DNA from: Filimonas lacunae
GTDB taxonomy: Bacteria; Bacteroidota; Bacteroidia; Chitinophagales; Chitinophagaceae
Assembly (NCBI RefSeq): GCF_002355595.1
Contig: NZ_AP017422.1
Location: forward strand, 62,001 to 126,000
Length of the DNA stretch: 64,000 nt
Reading direction: 5' to 3'
This document shows positions 1 through 9,358 of the stretch, one piece after another. How positions within the stretch are numbered: position 1 is the first letter of the stretch; each line of letters opens with the position of its first letter. The translations under genes were made by a program, and so were the position numbers. Below the pieces are notes generated by a model. That model was given only the letters and a program-made list of their open reading frames with translations. It was not told the DNA's origin and searched no databases.

Positions 1-54
1 GAAGAAATTAAAACAGATGCTCTGTTTGAAGTCAACAAAATAAGTAAGCAATGA
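1..54 (+). CDS. 3' end of an upstream gene (partial)
   Basis: Frame 1 is open from the first base to a TGA at 52-54, giving 17 residues (EEIKTDALFEVNKISKQ). The stop overlaps the ATG of the next gene in an ATGA arrangement, the usual sign of translational coupling in an operon. Too little of the protein is present to name it. Because barrel proteins like the next one often follow an ECF sigma factor in this phylum, a sigma factor is possible, but nothing in these 17 residues shows it. Confidence 0.6.
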   Translation, partial: EEIKTDALFEVNKISKQ

Positions 55-1169
55 GCCAATTCGAGTTCGATGATTTTATTCCGCCTATTCCTGATGAAGT
101 AGCCTGGCAAATAATGAAAGGCCGGCTGGATCGGGAAATGCCTGTTCTCCGTAAAAAGGGAATAAGAGGGGCTGTGTATGGGTTGGTTGCGTTGTTTGTT
201 TTGTTGTGTATACATGTGAAATTAACCGATTCGGGTTGTAAGCCGGCAAAAGGCGGTGAAGTGAGTTTCACAGCTTACAGTCCCGTTGTTGATCATAAAG
301 TTGCTGCGGGTATTCCTGCCAGCCGTTTTTTGGGGGGAGTGAATAGTGGGGTATCGCTGGCAACAGCATATGAACCTATAGAGCAGCAGGATATTGTTGT
401 TACGCATCCTTATAGTATAGATACCTCTGTTGCTGTGATGGCTGGGCTGTCTTTAAAAAACAATCAGAGGGAGGAAGCGGATAGTTTGATGTTATTGCAA
501 GCAGATACTTCATTGCCGTTTGTAAATAAACAACAGGCGAGTGCTAAAAAGTGGCAGTTGTTTGCGGGCGTCTCTTCTAATGTGGTTGTGGCTGCTAAAA
601 AGCAGGATATGCAACCTTACCCGGCTGCAGAGCTTCGCTATTATCCGGGTAAGCGTTTTTTTATAGCTACAGGGTTGTCTGTTTTTTCTCCGGTTACAGC
701 TAAGGCATGTGCTTTAAAGAATAGTTATTCTGTGGATGATACGATGTATAACGTAAAGCTTATTAATGAAAATGTAGCCTATCGTAAGCAGTATTATATG
801 AATATTCCTTTGGTGGCGGGTGTGGAAATAACAGATCGTTTCACCATATCGGGCGGTATGCAGGCGTCTGTTTTGTTAACATCGAAACAAGAGGAGCAAA
901 CGGTTACTTACGATTTTGATATGCAACGTCTTGTAAATCCTCCTGTTAATTTGCTAGCCACACCCACTGCATTAGTGCCTGACGAAACCTATGATGTGGA
1001 AGTGAGAAAACTGGAGCTTCGGTATCTTCTTAAAATGGATTACCGGTTTGGTCGTTTGTTGGCAGGTGTAAGCTATGAGCATGCGTTGTCTCCTTTGTTA
1101 AAGGGACAGAATGTGTCGGGGGTGAAAAATAATTTGTTTTCTATTGGTTTGAAATATCGCTTTTTCTAA
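51..1169 (+). CDS. Membrane-anchored outer-membrane beta-barrel-like protein
   Basis: 372 residues. An N-terminal cytoplasmic stretch (about 1-40, containing FDDFIPPIPDEVAW) is followed by one hydrophobic segment (about 41-58). A long exported region ends in alternating strands typical of Bacteroidota porin-like barrels (about 185-372, ending in an aromatic residue as outer-membrane barrels do). The start ATG overlaps the stop of the preceding gene, so the two are co-translated. An N-terminal membrane anchor joined to a barrel-like domain is odd for a classical porin; such proteins in this phylum are often encoded directly after a sigma factor and may have a regulatory part. No enzymatic motif is visible. 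Function unknown beyond envelope location. Confidence 0.6.
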   Translation: MSQFEFDDFIPPIPDEVAWQIMKGRLDREMPVLRKKGIRGAVYGLVALFVLLCIHVKLTDSGCKPAKGGEVSFTAYSPVVDHKVAAGIPASRFLGGVNSGVSLATAYEPIEQQDIVVTHPYSIDTSVAVMAGLSLKNNQREEADSLMLLQADTSLPFVNKQQASAKKWQLFAGVSSNVVVAAKKQDMQPYPAAELRYYPGKRFFIATGLSVFSPVTAKACALKNSYSVDDTMYNVKLINENVAYRKQYYMNIPLVAGVEITDRFTISGGMQASVLLTSKQEEQTVTYDFDMQRLVNPPVNLLATPTALVPDETYDVEVRKLELRYLLKMDYRFGRLLAGVSYEHALSPLLKGQNVSGVKNNLFSIGLKYRFF

Positions 1170-1275
1170 AGCGGAGTAGTTTTTAGCGAGTAAAAGAACC
1201 GTTTGTGTGCGCAGGACAATCGCCCCTGATTGTCGCATGCAATGGCGTCTCCAACTTGTCTGGGTTCGGGTTGAT

Positions 1276-1308
1276 GGGTTGTTGCGTCAGCAGCAACCCT
1301 TTTGTTTT
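1276..1308 (+). terminator. Intrinsic terminator
   Basis: A 10-bp stem (1276-1285 with 1290-1299, one G-T pair, loop GTCA) is followed by TTTTGTTTT. It ends the transcript of the barrel-protein gene and lies just before the AraC-type start at 1333, which argues against the longer reading frame starting at 1207. Confidence 0.7.
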
Positions 1309-1332
1309 CAGCTATTCCTCTTATCTTACAGT

Positions 1333-2148
1333 ATGCACCAGGAATTTGAACCACCCGAAGTATTGCGTGATACCATAAAGTGCTTTTGGTATAACAGAGA
1401 CGATTTTAGCGAACAGCTTACCGACTTTGAGGTAATGCCGGATGGTTATGCTGAAATCATCTTTCATTTCGGTGGTGACTGTAGTATTGCCGGTGACAAA
1501 GGGTTGCAGTTGTTGCCTTCTCCTTTTATGATGGGATTGCTCAATCATCCTGCCCGTTTTTATGCAAAAAATCGTTTGGAGATTATTGCGGTCCGGTGTT
1601 TTCCCTGGACGGTGTTCGATTTGCTGGGGTTGCCTTCCGGCAAGCACGGTGTACATGTGTTTGCACATCCCGTTGCACAATTGCACAACACGTTACAGCA
1701 GTATGTGCAGGCAGGTAAAATAGAAGCGGCCATAGCGCATGTGCAACAATATTTCCTGGATGCGCACTCGCATATAGCAACAGATAGCATGTTGTTTAAA
1801 GCAGGAGCCGCCATGCGAAAAGCGAATGGTACTATGCCTGTAAGCGAGGTGGCTACAGCGGCGCATGCTACGGTGCGCACGCTGGAACGAAACTTTAAAC
1901 AGTCGTCCGGCTATTCAGTAAAAGATGTGTCGGGGTTGATACGCTTTGAACAGGTGCGTAATCAATTATGGAATCATCCGCATACCAATATTGCGGGCCT
2001 GGCGCAGGAGTTGGGTTATACTGATCAATCTCATCTGAGCCGGGAGTTTAAACGTTATAGCGGCACTACACCGGCTGCTTTCGCGCGCAAAACCAAAAAA
2101 GCAAAGCAGATCATCAGCAGCGATTTTGTCGCGTTTGTACAATCCTAA
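1333..2148 (+). CDS. AraC family transcriptional regulator (DUF6597-type sensor)
   Basis: 271 residues if started at the ATG at 1333. The frame is open further up to 1207, but that extension runs through a terminator and does not look like protein. The N-terminal part (about 1-150, beginning MHQEFEPPEVLRDTIK) resembles the DUF6597 ligand/sensor domain found in many Bacteroidota AraC proteins. The C-terminal part (about 165-260) is a double helix-turn-helix with the typical block LAQELGYTDQSHLSREFKR followed by GTTPAAF. It probably controls the adjacent FAD monooxygenase gene, 41 bases downstream on the same strand. The ligand cannot be predicted. Confidence 0.85.
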   Translation: MHQEFEPPEVLRDTIKCFWYNRDDFSEQLTDFEVMPDGYAEIIFHFGGDCSIAGDKGLQLLPSPFMMGLLNHPARFYAKNRLEIIAVRCFPWTVFDLLGLPSGKHGVHVFAHPVAQLHNTLQQYVQAGKIEAAIAHVQQYFLDAHSHIATDSMLFKAGAAMRKANGTMPVSEVATAAHATVRTLERNFKQSSGYSVKDVSGLIRFEQVRNQLWNHPHTNIAGLAQELGYTDQSHLSREFKRYSGTTPAAFARKTKKAKQIISSDFVAFVQS

Positions 2149-2189
2149 GGAAAAAGTGTAACGGAATTTTGTGTTTTGAATCATTCTAT

Positions 2190-3746
2190 ATGAAAGAAAC
2201 ACTTGATAACAAGATATCCGTACAGCCCGAATCCAGTTACGATGTCATTATTTCCGGGGCAGGGCCTGTAGGCCTGTTCCTCGCGTGTGAACTGGCGTTG
2301 GCTCAATGCACTGTTTTAATACTGGAAAAAGCGGCAAGTGCACACTCTCCTTTAAAGCAAATGCCTTTTGGCATACGAGGCCTTTCTGCTCCTTCTGTTG
2401 AAGCGTTGTATCGCCGTGGCTTGTTGCATCAACTGGAATGGCACAAGCGCATGAAAGATCCGCATATGCGTGTCACTCAATCACAGGGGCAGCAAGCCCC
2501 CCGCCAGGTAGGGCATTTTGCCGGTATTCCTTTACTGGAAGATCATATTGATACCACGCAATGGGAATATCGTTTACCCGGTTCTCCTGATACCCATTTG
2601 CTCTCCGAAATGGAAGAGATAGAAACTGTGCTTACCCGCCGTGCCGAAGCCCTGGGAGTAAGCATTCAACGTGGCCTGGCTATTACACATTTTCAGCAAA
2701 GCGAAACGGCGGTAACTGTTCAGGCAGGTGATGTGTTCTTTACGGCAAAATGGCTGGTAGGGTGCGATGGTAGCCGAAGTGTGGTGCGTAAAGTGGGTGG
2801 TTTTGAATTTGCGGGTACGGAGCCGGAGTTTACCGGCTACTCTGTAAAGGCAGATATGGCCGATGCGGATAAGTTGAGTTTTGGTCGCCACTTTACGGCT
2901 AAAGGCATGTACCTGAAATCGCAGCCCGGATTCCTGGGTATACAGGAGTTTGATGGCGGAGCGTTTCATAATGCCGGAACACCTGTTACGCTGGAACATG
3001 TGCAGGAGGTATTGCGCCGTGTTTCTGATACCGATGTTACTATTACTGCATTGCATATGGCTACTACCTGGACCGATCGTGCACGGCAGGCTACTGCTTA
3101 TCGCAACGGGCGGGTGTTGCTGGCAGGTGATGCTGCGCATATTCATTCTCCGTTAGGTGGTCAGGGGCTTAACCTGGGATTAGGTGATGCAATGAACCTG
3201 GGCTGGAAACTAGCAGCCACTATTCATGGTAAAGCGCCGGAGGGTTTGCTGGATAGTTATCATGCAGAGCGTTATCCTATTGGCGCACAGGTGTTAGACT
3301 GGTCACGTGCGCAGGTGGCTATTATGAATCCGCTTCCTAAAACGCTGGCATTAAATGCGGTGATACGTGATCTGATCAATACGCGTGATGGTGCTACTTA
3401 TATCGCCGGAAGGTTGTGGGGTGTTCATACCCGGTATCCGTTTGGTGATAGTCATCCCCTGGAAGGCCGTAGCGTGCCCAACTTTGAATGGGAGGATGGT
3501 GTTACTGTGGGCGAGCGTATGCGTGATGGTAAAGCCCTGTTGCTTGATTTTAACAATAATGCTTTATTGAAAACCTGGGCCGGTGCCTATAGTCACTCCA
3601 TTGGATATGTTGGTGGTGATGTTAAAGATGCATTGGGGGTACATGCATTATTGGTGCGTCCCGATGGTATTGTGGCCTGGGCTTGCAATAGTCAGCCGGA
3701 TATGGATGCATTGCAGCTGGCAGCGGATCGTTGGTTTTGTAAGTGA
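2190..3746 (+). CDS. FAD-dependent aromatic-type monooxygenase
   Basis: 518 residues from the ATG at 2190 (an upstream in-frame ATG at 2169 is less likely). The p-hydroxybenzoate hydroxylase fold is clear: a Rossmann FAD motif near the start (DVIISGAGPVGLFLA), the DG motif near residue 190 (LVGCDGSRSVVRK) and the second FAD/ribityl motif near residue 313 (GDAAHIHSPLGGQGLNLG). The C-terminal extension is the thioredoxin-like domain seen in phenol hydroxylase, PheA/TfdB and rifampicin-monooxygenase relatives. It would insert one oxygen into an aromatic or polyketide-type substrate using NAD(P)H. The substrate is unknown; the adjacent AraC gene suggests inducible detoxification. Confidence 0.85.
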   Translation: MKETLDNKISVQPESSYDVIISGAGPVGLFLACELALAQCTVLILEKAASAHSPLKQMPFGIRGLSAPSVEALYRRGLLHQLEWHKRMKDPHMRVTQSQGQQAPRQVGHFAGIPLLEDHIDTTQWEYRLPGSPDTHLLSEMEEIETVLTRRAEALGVSIQRGLAITHFQQSETAVTVQAGDVFFTAKWLVGCDGSRSVVRKVGGFEFAGTEPEFTGYSVKADMADADKLSFGRHFTAKGMYLKSQPGFLGIQEFDGGAFHNAGTPVTLEHVQEVLRRVSDTDVTITALHMATTWTDRARQATAYRNGRVLLAGDAAHIHSPLGGQGLNLGLGDAMNLGWKLAATIHGKAPEGLLDSYHAERYPIGAQVLDWSRAQVAIMNPLPKTLALNAVIRDLINTRDGATYIAGRLWGVHTRYPFGDSHPLEGRSVPNFEWEDGVTVGERMRDGKALLLDFNNNALLKTWAGAYSHSIGYVGGDVKDALGVHALLVRPDGIVAWACNSQPDMDALQLAADRWFCK

Positions 3747-3761
3747 TTGTTGAATGGCCAT

Positions 3762-3796
3762 AAGTACTGATGTTTTGTGAAAAAGCATCAGTGCTT
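3762..3796. terminator. Hairpin between convergent genes
   Basis: An 11-bp inverted repeat (3762-3772 with 3786-3796, one G-T pair, 13-nt loop) lies between the converging monooxygenase and AraC genes. T runs are weak, so it is a probable rather than certain bidirectional terminator. Confidence 0.5.
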
Positions 3797-3804
3797 CTCT
3801 CTGT

Positions 3805-4662
3805 TTAAGTTGTATGATGTAATTGCTGGTATGCTTTAGGTGTTGCACCAAACCTGGTTTTAAAGGCTTGTGAAAAGCTGGAATGGTTTTCATACCCGAT
3901 CAGAATATAAATGCGGGATGGGTTTTCTCCATTTTGCAATAACGCTGCCGCCAGTTGCAGCTTTCTTTCCAATAGCCATTTTTGAGGGGAGGTGTTGTAT
4001 ATTTTAGAAAATCGTCTTTTAAAAGTGGATAGGCTGCAATTGCACAAAAAAGCCATTTCGTCAACAGTTATCGTGCTGCCTACATTGTTTTCCACTACTT
4101 GTTGAATAATCAGTTCACTATCTCCGCTGCCTTGTGTGTTTGCCTTAAATTGTAACAATGCGGTAGGGTGCTGTTCCCAAAGATATTGCAACACCTCTTC
4201 CAGCTTAATCTGTTTCAGGGCTTCTGACAGGGGCTGTTGCGCATGCAGCAGCAGGTCAAGTGACCTGGCATAATGTTGTAGAAAATCGTTTTGGGTAAGT
4301 TTTATAAAAGACTGGCTTGCGGAAGTAGCAGGTGTTTGAATACCCTGTTTTAAAAAGAATTGGGTTAACTGGTCATTGCTGAAATATACCAGGATGCTGG
4401 TAAAGGGCTGGTCACCGGGCTTTACTTCCGTGGTAAGGCAATTGCCTGTAGCCAACAGTAATATTTCACCTGAATGAATAGTAGCTGTGCCTTCTGCCCG
4501 GTAAAGGGTTTTGCTGCCTGACAGCAGAATATTTATCATGTTCCGGTGCAGTACAATATGATTTTTCTGCGAATTATTGATTGCCTGGTATCGCCGTATA
4601 ATAACAGTATCTCCTGCATTATCAGTGGTTGCCCTGTCAAATGGTAATTCGTATACTTTCAC
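3805..4662 (-). CDS. AraC family transcriptional regulator
   Basis: 285 residues. The N-terminal two thirds look like a cupin-type arm (AraC_binding-like). The C-terminal 100 residues carry two helix-turn-helix units: the first in DEMAFLCNCSLSTFKRRFSK, the second in SRIYILIGYENHSSFSQAFK, with the usual closing FGATPKAY. It follows the SnoaL-like gene by 32 bases on the same strand, so the two are probably one transcript. The N-terminal half shows no metal-binding cupin motif. The inducer is unknown. Confidence 0.85.
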   Translation of the reverse strand: MKVYELPFDRATTDNAGDTVIIRRYQAINNSQKNHIVLHRNMINILLSGSKTLYRAEGTATIHSGEILLLATGNCLTTEVKPGDQPFTSILVYFSNDQLTQFFLKQGIQTPATSASQSFIKLTQNDFLQHYARSLDLLLHAQQPLSEALKQIKLEEVLQYLWEQHPTALLQFKANTQGSGDSELIIQQVVENNVGSTITVDEMAFLCNCSLSTFKRRFSKIYNTSPQKWLLERKLQLAAALLQNGENPSRIYILIGYENHSSFSQAFKTRFGATPKAYQQLHHTT

Positions 4663-4694
4663 CGGAACATCATTTGTATGCTAAATTAATAAAA

Positions 4695-5108
4695 CTAAGC
4701 TTGCGCCAATTGTGCTACCACCGCGCTTAAAGTGTTGATGCCCCAATGCTCGTAGTATTGTTGTTCGCGCAGCCGCACGATATCTATTACCTGTATAGTA
4801 ATGGTTTTGCCGGTAGCGGGCACGCCCAGTAACGGGCCGGTGTGGGTGCCGGTAATGGCTTTGCGGGTGGTAACCAAATCGCCTTCTGCCACCTGGTCGT
4901 AAATGATCACCTGCATATCGGGCATAGCGGGGCGTAGTATATTATTAAAAGTATTGAGCACGCCCTGTGCGCCTTTATCCATGCCGGGCGCGGCGGTATG
5001 GTTTATAAAGGCAGGGTGCATCAGCTCAAGAAAGCTTTGCAGGTTACCTTCTGCTATCACTTCTTTATTAAACCGCTGCACAATGGCTTTGTTGTTATTT
5101 GTTTGCAT
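4695..5108 (-). CDS. SnoaL-like ester cyclase family protein
   Basis: 137 residues with the NTF2-like SnoaL pattern: N-terminal helix (NKAIVQRFNKEVIAEGN), FLELMHPAFINHTAAPG, then a strand block ending ITIQVIDIVRLREQQYYEHW. These small alpha+beta-barrel proteins include polyketide cyclases, but most genomic members are stand-alone proteins of unknown substrate. It is the first gene of a pair with the AraC regulator. Bases 5109-5239 upstream contain no other gene. Confidence 0.75.
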   Translation of the reverse strand: MQTNNNKAIVQRFNKEVIAEGNLQSFLELMHPAFINHTAAPGMDKGAQGVLNTFNNILRPAMPDMQVIIYDQVAEGDLVTTRKAITGTHTGPLLGVPATGKTITIQVIDIVRLREQQYYEHWGINTLSAVVAQLAQA

Positions 5109-5239
5109 AGTATCGTTGCTTGATGTATTACTGCAAAGCTACCATGCCGGGGCAGGTGGCTGTTTCAGGCAAACGTTCAAAAAACTATGGCTGGAAGTTC
5201 AGGTGGGTATAAAACCGGCAGCAACCCGTTAAGAAGTGG

Positions 5240-5247
5240 TAGTTTTG
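5240..5247 (+). promoter_or_regulatory. -7 box TAGTTTTG
   Basis: Matches the Bacteroidota -7 consensus TAnnTTTG exactly and lies 24 bases before the TTG at 5272, which fits a short leader. No good -33 TTTG is seen 19 bases upstream. Confidence 0.4.
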
Positions 5248-5271
5248 CCCCTTCAACAAAACTGAAAATAA

Positions 5272-6960
5272 TTGGGTGCGGATAGTCAAAGCAGGATTTC
5301 TTATTTTCCGGAGGAGGTGATAAAAGATATCGCCTTGCCCGAACGGTTTACTTTTCCCTTTTATTACGAGCCGCATCCATTAACAAAAATAGCTGCGGCC
5401 GAACTGCAGCATTACCTGGATACCCAGGCTAACCTGGAACATAATTTTGGACTGAGTGCCGATAAAGAAGGGATGGTGATAGGGAAAATGTTTGGTGTGC
5501 TGGTGGTACAGGATGCCGTCGGAAAGCTGGGCTATTTATCTGCCTTCTCAGGTAAGCTGGCTGGCACCAACGATCACCCCAAATTTGTACCGCCTGTTTT
5601 TGATATGTTGGTAGAAGACAGCTTTTTTCTCAAAGAGCAGGAAATTATCAATACCATCAATGCCCGCATTGAAGCGATAAACACAGATGAATCCTATTTG
5701 CGCCTGAAGCAGGATGTGCAGCAATTGTCAGCGCAATCACTGCAGGAAATAGCTGCCTGCAAACAATTATTAAAAATCAATAAGGACAACCGGAGCCAAC
5801 TGCGTGAGCAGCAAAAAGAGAAGCTGGCTCAGCAGGAATATGTGTTGCTGGAAGAAGAGCTGATAAAACAAAGCCTGTACGATAAACGTCAGTTAAAAGA
5901 GCTTACGGTCAAGTGGGAGCAATTGCTGGAGCAAATACGCACCAGGATAACTCAGTACGAGAAAGATATAGAACAGTTGAAAAATGAGCGCAAGGAAAGA
6001 TCGGCCTCTTTGCAACAACAGCTTTTTCAGCAATATGTGTTTTTAAACAAAGCGGGTAAACACAAAAGCCTGCAGGATATATTCAGTAAAACCGCCTTTG
6101 GTAAGCCCCCGGCAGGGGCAGGGGAATGTGCCACGCCTAAGCTGTTGCAGTTTGCATTTGCACATGGCTATAAACCGCTGGCTATGGCCGAGTTTTGGTG
6201 GGGAGCTTCGCCTAAGTCGGAGATACGGGTGCATCAGCATTTTTATCCCGCCTGCACAGGTAAGTGCAAACCTATACTGGCACATATGCTGGAAGGTATG
6301 GAGGTAGAGGAAAACCCGTTTTTACGCGCTACGGATGACAGCGTTCAGCTGGCAATTGTGTATGAAGATGACAGTTTTGTAGTAGTGAATAAGCCGCACG
6401 GGTTGCGCTCTGTGCCCGGGGTGGATATACACGATTCGGTATATACCCGGTTGCAGCAGGTGTTGGGAAACATAGAGCCGCTGATTGTGCACCGGTTAGA
6501 CATGGATACTTCCGGATTGCTGGTGGTAGCTAAAACCCCGGAGGCGCACAAGCATATTCAGAAACAGTTTCTGCAACGTACCGTAAGCAAACGCTACCGG
6601 GCATTATTGTCTAAAGTGCTGGAACCATCAGAAGGAGAAATTAACCTGCCGCTGGCGGCTGATTTTTTCAACCGGCCAAGGCAACTGGTTTGTTTTACCA
6701 CCGGCAAAAGAAGTGTTACCCGGTGGAAGGTAGTGGCAAGATATGAAGCTACTACCAAGGTAGATTTCTGGCCACTTACAGGACGCACACACCAACTGCG
6801 TATGCACTCCGCGCACGAATTGGGATTAAACGCGCCCATAGTCGGAGACGACTTGTATGGCACATCGGCTGAAAGAATGTATCTGCATGCTGCTTACCTC
6901 GAATTTATACATCCCCAAACACGGCAGAAAGTAAGCTTTGAAGTAGCGGAAGGTTTTTAA
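5272..6960 (+). CDS. RluA-family pseudouridine synthase with long N-terminal coiled-coil region
   Basis: 562 residues from a TTG at 5272, the first codon after an in-frame stop. No ATG lies near, and conserved-looking sequence (LPERFTFPFYYEPHP) begins soon after, so the TTG start is probable; a GTG at 5317 is the alternative. The C-terminal third is the RluA catalytic domain with IVHRLDMDTSGLLVVA (catalytic Asp near residue 410) and GRTHQLRMHSAHEL. Residues about 125-250 are a charged Gln/Glu/Lys-rich coiled coil. The enzyme isomerises uridine in rRNA or tRNA. The extended N-terminus is typical of a Bacteroidota/proteobacterial RluA subgroup; the target site is not predictable from this. The last codons overlap the converging antiporter gene by 4 bases. 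Confidence 0.85.
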   Translation: MGADSQSRISYFPEEVIKDIALPERFTFPFYYEPHPLTKIAAAELQHYLDTQANLEHNFGLSADKEGMVIGKMFGVLVVQDAVGKLGYLSAFSGKLAGTNDHPKFVPPVFDMLVEDSFFLKEQEIINTINARIEAINTDESYLRLKQDVQQLSAQSLQEIAACKQLLKINKDNRSQLREQQKEKLAQQEYVLLEEELIKQSLYDKRQLKELTVKWEQLLEQIRTRITQYEKDIEQLKNERKERSASLQQQLFQQYVFLNKAGKHKSLQDIFSKTAFGKPPAGAGECATPKLLQFAFAHGYKPLAMAEFWWGASPKSEIRVHQHFYPACTGKCKPILAHMLEGMEVEENPFLRATDDSVQLAIVYEDDSFVVVNKPHGLRSVPGVDIHDSVYTRLQQVLGNIEPLIVHRLDMDTSGLLVVAKTPEAHKHIQKQFLQRTVSKRYRALLSKVLEPSEGEINLPLAADFFNRPRQLVCFTTGKRSVTRWKVVARYEATTKVDFWPLTGRTHQLRMHSAHELGLNAPIVGDDLYGTSAERMYLHAAYLEFIHPQTRQKVSFEVAEGF

Positions 6961-8294
6961 GAAACATCAGTTTCCATTGGCTGCTGCGGAATTAGCTGTA
7001 TATCCCTGATTTCTTTTTTCACGATAAAAGGTAAAATCAATCCCTGCCCTACAATGGTTAACAGTACTACCACTGTGGTGATAAAAATAATGGTATTCTT
7101 TAACGGGAATTCTTCGCCATTGTTCAGGGCGGCAGGTAAACCGATAGCCAGCGAAAGGGAGATAATACCCCGCATACCCGACCAGCTGATAATAAGGCTT
7201 TCCTGTATACTTAGCAATACAGATTCGGGAATGATCCTTTTGCTGCTACGCATATGGTTTTTTACAAAGGCTTTGTCTAACCGCCTTTTATTGCCAAACA
7301 CACTGAAGGTGCGCAGCACCAGTGCGGTTACGGTGATAATGAAGCCGTAGAAACTATACAGCAAAAGCTGGTTGGTAGAAAGGGCTTTTACTGCAATGGG
7401 TAGCTCCAAACCTATTAATATAAATACCAGGCCGTTCAGCAAAAAGGTGATCATATCCCAGATGGCTTCCGACTGCACTTTTAGTTTATCCGGAAACCGG
7501 GAACTGGCCAGGCGCGACAGGCTGATGCCTAGGGTAACTACTGCTATTACGCCCGAGGTGTGTATTTTTTCCGCTACCAGGTAGGTAACAAATGGTGATA
7601 GCAGCACCAGGCTTAATACCGCAGTACCGTTGTTCTTTATCATTTTTAATATAAAGCCTACCATTTTAGACAGTACCAGGCCCACAGCAAACCCACCTGC
7701 CAGTAATAGTACAAACGAAACGGAGGCGTTCCATAACACAAAGCTGGTACCTGATAAAGCAGCCAGGGAAAATTTAAAAGCAACCAGTGCCGAGGCGTCG
7801 TTCAGCAGGCTTTCTCCTTCCAGTACTGTGTTGGTTAAAGGAGATAGGCCCAGGCCTTTGGTAATATTGATAGCGGCCACTGCATCTGTAGGCGCTAAGA
7901 TGGAACCCAGCAGAAAGGCCAGCGGCCAGGTCATGCCAGGTATCAGGAAGTGGGCCACTACCGCAATGCCAATGGTGGTAGCAAACACCAGTGTAAAAGC
8001 CAGTTTGGAAATCATATACGAATTGGCCTTGAATTGCGGATAGTGAATTTTAAAAGAGGCATCGTATAACAAGGGTGGCAAAAACAGCAGGAAAATAATT
8101 TCAGAATCAATCTGTATCACCGGCATGCCCGGTATAAAGCCGACAGCAATGCCCACGATAATCAACACAATAGGCGCGGCAATCTTCATTCTTTCTGCCA
8201 ACGCACTTAATATTACCATTAAGCCCAGCAGTATCAGTATAATTACATAGTTCTCCATATCTCTGGCCATTTCACTGGTGTCAATTTTATTCAT
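6957..8294 (-). CDS. Na+/H+ antiporter, CPA1 family
   Basis: About 445 residues from the ATG at 8294 (a TTG at 8312 and an internal ATG at 8258 are alternatives). Twelve or so hydrophobic segments fill the protein. Family hallmarks are present: FLLFLPPLLYDASF, GSILAPTDAVAAINITKGLG, LEGESLLNDASALVAF and WSGMRGIISLSLAIGLP. These match the CPA1/NhaP group, with the Asp of the LND motif as expected proton/sodium ligand. It would exchange Na+ for H+ across the inner membrane for pH and salt balance. No large C-terminal regulatory domain is present. Convergent with the pseudouridine synthase. Confidence 0.92.
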   Translation of the reverse strand: MNKIDTSEMARDMENYVIILILLGLMVILSALAERMKIAAPIVLIIVGIAVGFIPGMPVIQIDSEIIFLLFLPPLLYDASFKIHYPQFKANSYMISKLAFTLVFATTIGIAVVAHFLIPGMTWPLAFLLGSILAPTDAVAAINITKGLGLSPLTNTVLEGESLLNDASALVAFKFSLAALSGTSFVLWNASVSFVLLLAGGFAVGLVLSKMVGFILKMIKNNGTAVLSLVLLSPFVTYLVAEKIHTSGVIAVVTLGISLSRLASSRFPDKLKVQSEAIWDMITFLLNGLVFILIGLELPIAVKALSTNQLLLYSFYGFIITVTALVLRTFSVFGNKRRLDKAFVKNHMRSSKRIIPESVLLSIQESLIISWSGMRGIISLSLAIGLPAALNNGEEFPLKNTIIFITTVVVLLTIVGQGLILPFIVKKEIRDIQLIPQQPMETDVS

Positions 8295-8542
8295 TTTTTC
8301 GCAGCCGAGCAAACTCTTTCTGATAGTATTGGGTGTAGTGTTAATGATTCCGTAATATTCCCGTCTATTAAAAACACCTAGTTTTATTACATAAAACAGA
8401 GAGCAACTGCTATCTAAAAAGGCTTCATATCACTACACAGTAATACCCGGGCAAATCCAAAGCCGCCCCACTCACTCTCTGTTTTTTTCCCAACCTGTAT
8501 ATGCCACGTTATGGTGGCGCTATGTAACCAAACCTTTATTAT

Positions 8543-9358
8543 ATGACGGAAACCCAAATTGCATTATGGAACCGTATTCAGGCATTTCAGTTAGACGATG
8601 CTGAAGCTGCCTTTACTTTCTCACACCGCCTGGCAGCCGAAAATGGCTGGAGCAGGCCCTATACCCTTCGGGTGATAGAAGAATACAAACGCTTTCTTTT
8701 TCTATGCTGCACCAGCAAAACTCCCGTAACACCCTCCGATGCTGTAGATCAGGCATGGCACCTGCACCTGGTATATACGCGCAGTTACTGGAACGAATTA
8801 TGTGGCCAGGTGCTGCAACGCGAACTGCATCACGGCCCTACCAAAGGCGGTAAAGCGGAAGCCGAAAAGTTTGATGGCATGTACACCCTGCTAAAAGAGC
8901 TGTACAAAGAAGCCTTCTCCGAAGAGCCGCCAGGCGATATATGGCTCGATAACGAAGAGCGGTTTAAACGGGCGCGCTTTCAGCGCATTAACCGTAACGA
9001 TTACTGGATGTGGCGAAAGCCGGTGATTGAAAAACGGAGCATAGTACAGGCGGTATTTGGTTTGATTTTGATAGGCCTGTTTGTGAAAGCGAATGATATA
9101 TTCGCTTTTGTTGTTTTTATAGGAATCGTGATTCTTATTATCCTGGCTGAGAAAGCCCGGGGCAAAAGAAATAATGATGGCAGTGGTTGCGGTGGTGGTA
9201 GTTGCGGTGGCGATATCGGTAGTGGACATGGTAGTCACGGCTCGCATGGTAGTGATGGCGGCCACGGTTGTAGTAGTCATGGCTGTAGTAGTGGCTGCAA
9301 CAGCGGATGTAGCGGATGTGGTGGAGGTGGCTGTGGTGGTTGCGGCGGGGGGGATTAA
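8543..9358 (+). CDS. GRDP-like (glycine-rich domain) membrane protein with Cys/Gly/His-rich tail
   Basis: 271 residues. The N-terminal domain (about 1-165) has the WHxH signature AWHLHLVYTRSYW (W72, H73, H75) and EEYKRFLFLC seen in glycine-rich-domain proteins (GRDP/DUF1399-like), a family known in plants and many bacteria without a fixed biochemical role. One long or two short hydrophobic segments follow (about 170-203). The last 65 residues are almost only Gly, Ser, Cys and His with units such as HGCSSHGCSSGCNSGCSG. Such a tail could bind metal or be cross-linked; this is inference. Alternative frames over the tail are open only because of its low-complexity codons. Confidence 0.7.
   Translation: MTETQIALWNRIQAFQLDDAEAAFTFSHRLAAENGWSRPYTLRVIEEYKRFLFLCCTSKTPVTPSDAVDQAWHLHLVYTRSYWNELCGQVLQRELHHGPTKGGKAEAEKFDGMYTLLKELYKEAFSEEPPGDIWLDNEERFKRARFQRINRNDYWMWRKPVIEKRSIVQAVFGLILIGLFVKANDIFAFVVFIGIVILIILAEKARGKRNNDGSGCGGGSCGGDIGSGHGSHGSHGSDGGHGCSSHGCSSGCNSGCSGCGGGGCGGCGGGD

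Noticed and set aside
1207-1332. Longer N-terminus for the first AraC regulator
   Set aside because: It would be encoded across the intrinsic terminator at 1276-1308, and the sensor domain starts at the ATG at 1333.
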